DNA of 64,000 nucleotides from Fremontodendron californicum (taxonomy: Eukaryota; Streptophyta; Magnoliopsida; Malvales; Malvaceae). The first letter of the stretch is position 1, and each line of letters begins with the position of its first letter. Where the stretch lies: assembly GCA_030761205.1 (NCBI GenBank), contig JAULJL010000025.1, forward strand, positions 2,056,001 to 2,120,000, written 5' to 3'. Shown piece by piece: positions 1 through 7,530 of this stretch. The notes beneath the pieces are model-generated. The model was given only the letters and a program-made list of their open reading frames with translations. It searched no databases and had not been told where the DNA came from. Made by a program: the position numbers and the translations under genes.

Positions 1-18
1 ACTCTTTTGGGTGCATCA
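1..18 (+). repeat. 3' end of the 5' LTR
   Basis: These 18 bases match positions 7019-7036, the end of the 3' LTR, and end in the canonical CA. The rest of the 5' LTR lies left of the window. Confidence 0.88.
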
Positions 19-24
19 AATTTT

Positions 25-42
25 TGGCGCCGTTGCCGGGGA
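25..42 (+). promoter_or_regulatory. Primer binding site for tRNA-Asp
   Basis: TGGCGCCGTTGCCGGGGA is complementary to the 3' end of plant tRNA-Asp, the usual minus-strand primer of Athila-lineage elements. It lies six bases after the LTR end. Confidence 0.93.
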
Positions 43-161
43 TTGCTTTCTTTAGTTTATTTGTTACTTGGTTTATTCTTATTTTCAGTTCTAATTAGTT
101 TTATTTTCTTGTACATACAAGTTTTTCTTTTGAAATTAAAAAAAAAAAAAAAAAAAAAACA

Positions 162-1100
162 ATGGAATTGAGCAATCTAACACTTGAAGAGTTGGTGGCA
201 TACATGAACATGGAGAATCAACAAGCCAATCTCACCTCCCCAGTTCAACAATTGGCCATGGGAGGATGTCAAGGCCATCAATGGTTCCAAGACCAACCGC
301 ATGATCATTACTCCAACACTTACCATGAGGGATGGTGGGATCATACTAATTATGGCTACTCAAAAAATTACCAAGAAGTAGATCCTTATGCCAATTACAC
401 TCATCCATCTAGCTTCAATCAATCATGGTCTCAAGAACAAGATCTTTTTCAGCCACCACATATGACTCAAAGCTCAGGTACTTCTTTAGAAGATCTTGTC
501 TATTCTCTTGTTACTAATACTTTGCAATTTCAGCAGGAAACAAGGGCAAGCATCCAGAGTTTGGAAAAGCAAATGAGCCAATTGGCTAGTAGTATGGTGG
601 GATGGGTAGCACAAAGATCTGAAGAACTCCCTGCCCAAATGATGATTAACCCAAAGGAGAATGCTACTATTGTGACCTTGAGGAATGAGGAACAAGATGA
701 GGATGAGACAAAATTAGAGATGGATTCTATTCTTGAAGATAATGAAGCTTCAATTCCGAAAGAGAGTACTTCGACACCTGAGGTAACGTTTAAGGTTCCA
801 CTTTTTACTAATGTTTCTTCTCCACCTTTTCCTAGTAGATTTGCAAAGTTCAAGGAGGAAGAACATGAACAACACATGCCGGAAACCTTAAACAGCTTGC
901 TTGTGGATGCCATTGGACAAGTACCAAGATATGCAGAATTCCTCAAAGAGCTATACCCCACCAAGAATGATGAAATAATACGTGTGGGGGAGAATGCATT
1001 GGCTGTTTTACAAAGAAAACTTCCTCCAAAACGCAAATATCCGAGAAATTTCATGTATGAGCCTGACAAGCCTAAAAAGCCAAGAAAGGGTGTTGGTTAG
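162..1100 (+). CDS. Athila-like Gag remnant lacking the capsid domain
   Basis: Intact 312-codon ORF starting just after a 22-base A run (138-159) in the leader. The N-terminal half is Q/N/Y-rich. The segment from about residue 107 to the end has the hallmarks of the Athila Gag to protease linker: SLEDLV, FQQETRASIQSLEKQMSQLA, NPKENA, PPFPSRFAK, QVPRYAEFLKELYP and AVLQRKLPPK. In complete Athila elements a capsid domain comes before this part and protease and pol follow the PPK motif. Here both are missing and the ORF stops with a basic tail. It is therefore an internally deleted gag that stayed open. Whether the product still works, for example by binding element RNA or joining helper particles, cannot be told from sequence. 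The reverse-strand ORF across it is a shadow. Confidence 0.8.
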   Translation: MELSNLTLEELVAYMNMENQQANLTSPVQQLAMGGCQGHQWFQDQPHDHYSNTYHEGWWDHTNYGYSKNYQEVDPYANYTHPSSFNQSWSQEQDLFQPPHMTQSSGTSLEDLVYSLVTNTLQFQQETRASIQSLEKQMSQLASSMVGWVAQRSEELPAQMMINPKENATIVTLRNEEQDEDETKLEMDSILEDNEASIPKESTSTPEVTFKVPLFTNVSSPPFPSRFAKFKEEEHEQHMPETLNSLLVDAIGQVPRYAEFLKELYPTKNDEIIRVGENALAVLQRKLPPKRKYPRNFMYEPDKPKKPRKGVG

Positions 1101-1623
1101 ATTCAAAACACTAACTCAAGTGTTAATTGGGAAGGCAGCCCAATTAAAGATGAAATTACCAACCTTCCATATTCAGATTTGCTTTCTCTTTCTTTTCCTT
1201 TTTCTTTTATTATTTTTATTGTTTTTATTTTTATTTCTTATGTTTCTTTGTTAATTGTGTTTATTGTTTTTAAGTTCATTTAGGCTGCATAAGTTTCTTT
1301 TGTTTAATAATTCTTTTCTCTTACATATAATTCTTGCATTGGGGGATAATAGCATTACATTAATGACAATGTAAGAATTATGTGTGGGGGGAAGAATTTA
1401 GGATTTTATTTAGAGTGTTTTGTTTTTGAGTCTTTTTATGTTGTTTTTCTTTCTGATCCTTGTTTTGAAAATAACTAGATGTAAATATAATTTTTTTTAA
1501 CCCCGGTTAAATGGCGGATAACGGTACTCCGTGATTATTTAAGTCGGTTCCATCAGCTACCCACAAAACTGATATTGTATATAAATTTCTCTTTCAATTT
1601 TTTTTTTCGTTTTTTTTTTCAGG
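1101..1623 (+). other. Spacer between gag remnant and first accessory ORF
   Basis: T-rich and non-coding. It holds the first copy of the internal direct repeat and ends in a long pyrimidine tract followed by CAG at 1620-1622, one base before the next ATG. Confidence 0.6.
1279..1410 (+). repeat. Internal direct repeat, copy 1, ending in a PPT-like block
   Basis: Starts near 'aggctgcataagtttc', passes through 'ttcttttctcttacat' and 'gacaatgtaagaatta', and ends in 'gtgtggggggaa' and 'atttaggatttt'. The same order of motifs recurs at 3469-3625. The two copies bracket both accessory ORFs. Confidence 0.75.
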
Positions 1624-2160
1624 ATGGATGATATTCTCACAAGATTGCAGAAACGATTTCCTCCTTTTCCTCGAAATATTTTACTGAAGCTTTACCAAGA
1701 TCGATTTGAAAGATTAAGAATGCTTATGCACAAAGGGATTCCTGAAGACATACGTTGGATAATTGAAGCCAAGGTATGTGAAGATGAATATCTGCCTGTT
1801 TTGCATTTACCAGGTACAGGTAGAAGCACTTTTGCAAAGAAGCGACGAGCAAAGCGCATGAGTTCAAATTGCCACAAATGTGCACGATGGACGTGTAACG
1901 GTAAATGTCGTTCTATTGGGATTCCGTCCTCTAATCGAGATGATAAAATTGAATTCATTAAGGATGGACTGAGTAAGGAGAATTTGGGTAATATCCAACT
2001 TTCTCTTGAGACGCATCCTAGTGGAGACGTACAAAGAGAAATTCTTGATTTATGGCCGCAATTCCAAAGGGAATGGCAACATCTTGGGAATCTGATGTTA
2101 AAAGACCCTGTTTGCCAGCTTGTAAGAAAACTGGATGGGAAGCATATCCTCGACTCATAG
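1624..2160 (+). CDS. Accessory ORF A: small basic zinc-finger protein resembling carlavirus-type nucleic-acid-binding protein
   Basis: Complete 178-codon ORF. Residues 1-60 are predicted helical with hydrophobic positions. Then come the segment GTGRSTFAKKRRA (64-76), a strongly basic stretch, and a Cys cluster C83-x2-C86-x4-C91-x3-C95. The order 'GRS..A..RRA', arginine/lysine cluster, then four-Cys finger is the layout of the cysteine-rich nucleic-acid-binding proteins (Viral_NABP family) found near the 3' end of carlavirus genomes; some members of that family act as RNA-silencing suppressors. The C-terminal ~75 residues are not recognised. The ATG lies one base after a polypyrimidine-CAG acceptor-like site, which suggests spliced expression. 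The family call rests on motif order only; it could instead be an unrelated basic Cys protein. Being intact inside a decayed element suggests selection or recent insertion. Confidence 0.5.
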   Translation: MDDILTRLQKRFPPFPRNILLKLYQDRFERLRMLMHKGIPEDIRWIIEAKVCEDEYLPVLHLPGTGRSTFAKKRRAKRMSSNCHKCARWTCNGKCRSIGIPSSNRDDKIEFIKDGLSKENLGNIQLSLETHPSGDVQREILDLWPQFQREWQHLGNLMLKDPVCQLVRKLDGKHILDS

Positions 2161-2519
2161 AAGGCGTTTAAGCCGTTTCTGGACGTAAAACCAGAGGAAG
2201 ATGTGAGCCACAATCACAACTACAATAAATGACTTCTCAGTTTTTGGTTTGATTTGCAATAACTTTATTTTGGTTTAATTTACGTGTTGTTCGATTTGTG
2301 TAATTATTCTCGTTTTTTTTATTTGTCTTTTACGGTTGATTTTTTCTTCTCTTTTTGATTTTCTTCCTGAAATCACGCAAAAATCTTTTGTTAGGTTAAT
2401 ATTTTCTTCTGACAGGTCAGATACACTTTCGGCGACATTATTACTCTTGTCTGATTCACTACTCAGTCCCCTATATATTACACCATGTACTCATTCTCTT
2501 TCAGGCACTCGAAAAAAAA
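2161..2519 (+). other. Spacer between the two accessory ORFs
   Basis: T-rich and non-coding. It ends with 'tctctttcag' (CAG at 2502-2504) followed by 'gcactcg' and an A run directly before the LOG ATG at 2520, again an acceptor-like site. Confidence 0.55.
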
Positions 2520-3167
2520 ATGGAAAGTACTTCATCCCAGCGCATTAAAAAAATTTGTGTCTTTGGAGGTGCTTATCCAGGGAAAAATAAAATATTAGTT
2601 GATGAAGCCATAAGAGTTGGAGTAATACTTGCCCAACAAAAGATCCAGTTGATTTATGGAGGCGGTAGTACGGGTTTAATGGGAGCAGTCGCTACAGCAG
2701 CACACGCCGGAGGAAGTCCAGTTCTAGGAATCGTGCCAAAACTATTCACAGATTTTTGTGGACCTACCTTGGGTAAGGAAATACAAGTCTGGAGTATCCC
2801 TGAACGGATGACAATCATGTACCATTCTGCCGATGCATTCATTGCTTTACCAGGAGGTCTGGGTACATTGGAAGAAATAGCTTGCGTGGCTTCTTGGTCA
2901 TCTTTGGTCACAAATAAGAAACCCATTGGTTTGCTTAATATTAATGGTTATTTTAGTAATTTGCTTTCATATTTAGATAATGCTGTGGATAATGGATTCA
3001 TGTTTTCAGAGGCAAGGAGAACCATAATTTCTGCTACAACCATTGAAGATTTACTCAAAAAGCTCCAAGCTTATGAGTGTTTATCTGCTACGGTTGTTTC
3101 GCAAACGCTCGAAAAAAGAAAAAGAGATATGGACGAGCAAGGAGTGGATTGCACTTTGTCTTTGTGA
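2520..3167 (+). CDS. Accessory ORF B: LOG-type cytokinin riboside 5'-monophosphate phosphoribohydrolase
   Basis: Intact 215-residue ORF matching the length and fold order of plant LONELY GUY enzymes, which release active cytokinin bases from cytokinin riboside monophosphates in the cytosol. Visible landmarks: KICVFGGAYPG (11-21), YGGGSTGLMG (46-55), the arginine at 96 before the HSADAFIALPGG segment, and the full active-site motif PGGLGTLEE (111-119), followed by KKPIGLLNINGYF. Both residues expected in the catalytic site (Arg before the motif, last Glu of PGGxGTxxE) are present. Departures from usual host LOGs include GGAYPG where CGSSPG is common, and PERMTIM before the active site. Host LOG genes have several introns and this copy has none, which points to capture through an RNA intermediate. 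It lies within the retroelement in sense orientation. Activity is inferred, not shown. Confidence 0.88.
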   Translation: MESTSSQRIKKICVFGGAYPGKNKILVDEAIRVGVILAQQKIQLIYGGGSTGLMGAVATAAHAGGSPVLGIVPKLFTDFCGPTLGKEIQVWSIPERMTIMYHSADAFIALPGGLGTLEEIACVASWSSLVTNKKPIGLLNINGYFSNLLSYLDNAVDNGFMFSEARRTIISATTIEDLLKKLQAYECLSATVVSQTLEKRKRDMDEQGVDCTLSL

Positions 3168-5121
3168 CATTATCTAACATTTTGCTTGTTGTGTCTCAGT
3201 TATAATAAGTGGTTAGCAACCTCTGCAGGTAATATCTCCTAAATTCTACCTTTAAAATTTGACATTGGGGACAATGTCATATTTTAGTAGGGGGTAAGGG
3301 ACATATTTTGCTAATTTAAAAAAAAAAAAAAAATTTGTTGTGTTTTAAGCCATTTAGAAGTATTCATTCTGAACAAGGTCTGAGTAAGGGAGACTTGAGA
3401 CATACCTTGTCAGTTTGATATAATCTTTTTATGTTTACTTGTTAATTTTTGTTTAGTATTTTAGGATTATTTAGGTTGCATGAGTTTGTTTTGTTTTGAG
3501 TCTTAGTTGTTCCTATTCTTATGTTATTAGTTCTTTTCTCTTACACATGATTCTTTCATTTGGGTTAATAGACTTACATTGAGGACAATGTAAGAATTAA
3601 GTGTGGGGGGAATGATTTAGGATTTCTTTTATTTTTGTCAACTATTTTTTTTTTTATGAGTCTTTATTATTATTTTTAGTGTGTTTTAGTTCCTTTTCAA
3701 TACTATGATGAGATATGAATTGCATAAGTCTAAAACAGATTTATTAGTGAGAAGATTTTCATGAGAATTAAGCTTGATACTAATTTTTATGAGCCAATGT
3801 TAATATGATATGTTGATTGAGAAAGAAGCATGTTTAGACTTAATTTGACTTGTATAATCATCCTTGTGAGTTTTTGAGCCTATAATGATTGATGCATTAT
3901 ACAAATCAATCTAATTTCTTTCTTGAGTGCTCTTATGATTACATGATTCTCTAGAACTTGCTTTAAACCGTTTGAGACTATATTGATACATGTGACAACA
4001 TGAATATGATAGAGGCATTAGGATTATAACCAGAGCCAAACAGCCATCCATTATTAATGTTCCAAGAGAACACACCCTTAGTGAACCAATTTGAGCCTAC
4101 ATTGAATAAGCTATCTCTTTGGTAACCATAACTTGTCCCTAACCTAAATATACTTATATCTTTACCTTTGTTCCAAAGATGAATTAGCATGTTTTGAGAC
4201 AAGTTGCAAAGACAAGGAAGATCTATTGAAAATTTGGGTTAGAAACAAGAAATAAGTGTGGGGGGAAAAGAAAAGAAAAATCAAGAGAAAAAGAAATGGA
4301 ATACTGGCAAATACATTCCTATGTAAAAAAAAATATGAATCATCTCTTGAATTTGTGGAAAAAGAAAAAGATGTTACAAAGTTGTTTAGAATGAAGAAAA
4401 GGCCCAACATGAATATTCGGCCTAGGTGACTATGTACTTGTAAAAAGTTTTGAGAAGTTTTTTTGTATGATCTTTTTATGTCTCTAAACTTTATGAACTC
4501 TTTGGAACCTTTGTGATATCGTTATCCTTTTGTTCTTCAACCACATTACAAACCCCTTGGCCCCATTACAACCTTGATTAAAGACCTCTTGATTCATGAA
4601 GTTGTATGATCTAAATAGTGGAGAATAGGTGGACAAGCAAGAATATGGTAGAACTGTTTTCATGAGATTGATTGAGTGTAAACATTTCACCACTACTTTA
4701 AAGAGTGAAAATCATGAGAGTATCCCATGTGAGAAGTTGAGATTAAGTTTGAATATGCACTATTTTGATTGAAATATGTTATGTTAATATTGGCTTAACT
4801 CAAACTATTTACATTCAAGCAAGATTTTTTGTGAATTTCTTTGAGCTATTGATTAGTTTTAAGACTTGTCCAATGATTATCTCAAATTTATATTGGAAGG
4901 ATTAGTTATAATTATTATTTTTAGTTTTTCTTATGTTTTCAATGTTTGTGGGTATCGTCCTAGTAAACCCTCACGAGACTAAACTCGTCCACTAGGGACA
5001 CCTAGGGGTTTAAAGGCTTGTGTCACATGCTAAGTGCCACCGTGATTTCCTACGAAAATGGATTAGATTAGATTTTCTTATTTTATTTTTATTGAGTCGT
5101 TGCTAGGGACTAGCAACAATC
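3168..5121 (+). other. Non-coding 3' internal region of the retroelement
   Basis: About 2 kb without a credible ORF. It contains an inverted 'gacattggggacaatgtc' block at about 3260, the second copy of the internal direct repeat, and another PPT-like 'aagtgtgggggg' at about 4254. In full Athila elements a spliced env-like ORF lies in this area; I see no membrane-protein ORF here. Confidence 0.6.
3469..3625 (+). repeat. Internal direct repeat, copy 2, ending in a PPT-like block
   Basis: Repeats the order seen at 1279-1410: 'ttaggttgcatgagtttg', 'ttcttttctcttacac', 'gaggacaatgtaagaatta', 'gtgtggggggaa', 'atttaggattt'. The copies differ by scattered substitutions and small indels. Confidence 0.75.
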
Positions 5122-5133
5122 TAAGTGTGGGGG
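5122..5133 (+). promoter_or_regulatory. Polypurine tract of the retroelement
   Basis: 'taagtgtggggg' lies directly before the LTR start TGTGATAACTCG and is the plus-strand priming site of Athila-type elements. Confidence 0.8.
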
Positions 5134-5782
5134 TGTGATAACTCGTATAATTATATAGTTTTTAGTTATGTTTTATTATTGTTTTGTGTCAAATATGAGT
5201 TATTATTGTTTAGTCTAATTGTGTTTATGATCTTTTATATTTTTATGTAATTTGGTGTTTTTCACAAGTTTCTTTGAGTGATTTCAGATTACTAGAATTA
5301 AGGGCAAATCCAGTTCAGTTCCAATTCCGACAGCTTTTTCCATATCAGCTATATCTCGAGTTTCACTGAAGCAATAAGGCTGAAATTTTAACCGTGCAAA
5401 TTTAAGAGGCATATCTATCTTTTTCATGTTTTACACTTCTTGAAACGGAGTCGTTTTGCCTAGCGAAATCAACCATCAAGTTGGCTGATATGCAATGACG
5501 TCTGTCCTGAGCAGTTTTCGCATTTTTACCATATCGTCCGATACACATCAGCAAATGAGCTGATTCCAACGGCTATGGATCATTAACTGATAGGGGAACA
5601 TTTTTCTAGAAGACCATGTGATCAGATAAAGCCTCCAATATTGAACAAAATCGACCATCAAGTTGGCTGATCAAAATTGTCATACAATATGACGAAAATT
5701 GTTAGAAAAATGCACCCACCTATTATACCTACCTTTGAAATTTGTAAAGCTTGTCTCTTGTCATTTAGCCCTCCAAAATGTG

Positions 5783-5790
5783 TATAAATA
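5783..5790 (+). promoter_or_regulatory. TATA box of the LTR promoter
   Basis: TATAAATA in the context 'tgtgtataaatagtgggcc', about 650 bases into the LTR. Transcription would start near 5815 and, from this 3' LTR, would read toward the kinesin exons. Confidence 0.6.
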
Positions 5791-6680
5791 GTGGGCCTTG
5801 GATGATTGTAGAGGATCATATTGTACATAGGTAGGATATTAGCCATTTTAATAAAATTCTCTAAGTTTTCTTCTTCTTTCTTTTCTCTAGTTTTCTTTCT
5901 TTTCTCTAGTTTTCTTTTTCTTTAGAGAGAGCAAGAGGTTGGATAATTAATATTCTTCCTCTTCTTCTTTCTTTCTTTTATTTTCTTCTTAGATTTTCTT
6001 TAATTTTATGTTTATGTTTATAATGCCAATGCTAGGCTAAACTTCTATTTGGTTAAGGGTGATTTCAAAGCCCTAGACATGTTTTGTGATTGATTTTCAG
6101 ATTCTATCTATCATTAATTTTCTATCAAAGTTGCTTATGTTCTTCTACAAGAATTGTTCATGATGTTGTCTAGATTTATTTAGGTGTACAACTAGATAGA
6201 TCTTGATAATTATCTATTGCTAGTTTAGGAGTCTTGATCCGTGTAATTGTCTTGATTTCCTATTCATAAGTGGCAATTTGTGATTAATGATTATGGTCAA
6301 GTTTTCAATAATTGCAAAGTGGAACATAACCTAAGTTGAACAATCCGAGCTTATGTGTTTGTTGCTTAGATCAACCTATCTTTCTCATCATAAAGCTGCC
6401 ATTAAATTGAATTTAGAGAGCTTATTCTAGGTTGTTTAATGGTTAGAGATTAAATAGAGAGCTTGTTCTATTTAACGACAAACTAAGGAAAGATTGGGGT
6501 AACAGAGCTTGTTGTTATCTACGGTTGTTAACTTTGATAGTTGGTTGATATTGATAGATCTGAAATTGATTCTTAATGATGTCTAGTGGTGGAGAATGAA
6601 ACCTTAACCATATTTTTCATATTTGATTCTTCTTACTTATTTGTTTTCTTACTTTTAGTTTGCTTATTTTTTATATTTAT

Positions 6681-6833
6681 TTTTATTGGCTGGTTATACC
6701 GCCTAATTTGTATATTAACTTTGTTTTATTTTTATTGGCTGGTTATACCGCCTAATTTAGTATATATATTTTTATTGGCTGGTTATACCGCCTAATTTAG
6801 TATATATATTTTTATTGGCTGGTTATACCGCCT
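6681..6833 (+). repeat. Four-copy tandem repeat within the 3' LTR
   Basis: The core 'attggctggttataccgcc' occurs at 6685, 6734, 6774 and 6814, so the spacings are 49, 40 and 40 bases, with AT-rich linkers. Confidence 0.9.
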
Positions 6834-7036
6834 TGCATCTTATTCTTATTATATACTTTAGTTTAAATCTGGCTTCAAAAACCCCTTTTCTTTTATTGTT
6901 CTTGAATTTAAGTTTTAAACTATTAACTTATAAACTAAAACCCAATCCCTGAGGACTCGACCCTTGCTAACTACTATACTTACAATTTATCTTTTTAGTG
7001 CAAGGTTAAATAAGATACACTCTTTTGGGTGCATCA

Positions 7037-7530
7037 GTTGGTAATCACATATGTAGCATGGGTAATGTTTCAGGAAAATATTCATCAATCAGAAAATCTT
7101 TACTTGTATATAAGTGGCAATGAAACCAAACCTTGTGTTCATTTTAACTTCGAATTTCATACTCTCCGCATCTCTTATATACCATGAAAAAGGCAAAAGA
7201 AAAACGAATTTTGTATTTGCATTTCAGTTCAATGTATTTTTCGCCAGTTAACTTCTATCTGGGGATGTTCTGTTGCATTAGAACTGTATATTCATTTGGG
7301 CCCCTTTATTGGCAAAAATATTTTAGTAATATGCTGTTGAGGAATTTTTATTTATATTAATATTTCAATCCAATTAATATTAACAGGCTCGGCATGATAC
7401 ATCCTGATAATTATCAATAGTTTTCCATCTGTTCTTTAATATGAGTCTAATGTGTGTTATCCTATCATATAACAATATAAATATTTCCAGTCATCTTACT
7501 TTTGACTTGTGTCTTTGATAATATGCACAG
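7037..7530 (+). other. Kinesin intron sequence right of the retroelement
   Basis: AT-rich with no coding similarity; in particular no exon carrying the kinesin P-loop is visible. It ends in the acceptor 'atatgcacag' before the first visible kinesin exon. Confidence 0.7.

Larger units (their letters stand above)
1..7036 (+). mobile_element. Non-autonomous Athila-type (Ty3/gypsy) LTR retrotransposon, 5' LTR cut by window edge
   Basis: The first 18 bases are identical to the last 18 bases of the LTR ending at 7036 and are followed six bases later by a tRNA-Asp primer binding site, so the window opens at the very end of the 5' LTR. The internal region (19-5133) carries an Athila-like gag remnant, two accessory ORFs and a polypurine tract, then a 1.9 kb 3' LTR. 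I find no protease, reverse transcriptase, RNase H or integrase in any frame, so any mobility would need a helper element. The repeated motif 'gacaatgt...agtgtggggg' in the non-coding parts is typical of Athila elements. The target-site duplication cannot be checked because the left flank is outside the window. The element has the same orientation as the kinesin gene whose exons follow. Confidence 0.9.
5134..7036 (+). repeat. 3' LTR, about 1.9 kb
   Basis: Begins TGTGATAACTCG after the PPT and ends GGTGCATCA, giving TG..CA termini; its last 18 bases equal the start of the window. It contains a TATA box (5783-5790), T/C-rich tracts near 5870-5990, two copies of 'accatcaagttggctgat' (about 5472 and 5649) and a tandem repeat near the 3' end. 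The start could be two bases later (TGATAACTCG). No long ORF. Confidence 0.88.

Noticed and set aside
530..1069. 179-codon minus-strand ORF opposite gag
   Set aside because: It is the antisense shadow of the gag remnant; composition is Ser/Phe-biased and it matches no family.
1692..2213. 173-codon minus-strand ORF opposite accessory ORF A
   Set aside because: Antisense shadow; the plus strand has the recognisable basic and Cys motifs and the acceptor-like site.
1..5133. Search for pol (reverse transcriptase, integrase) or env in the retroelement
   Set aside because: No YxDD, integrase zinc finger or DDE motifs and no ORF of adequate size in any frame; the element is non-autonomous.
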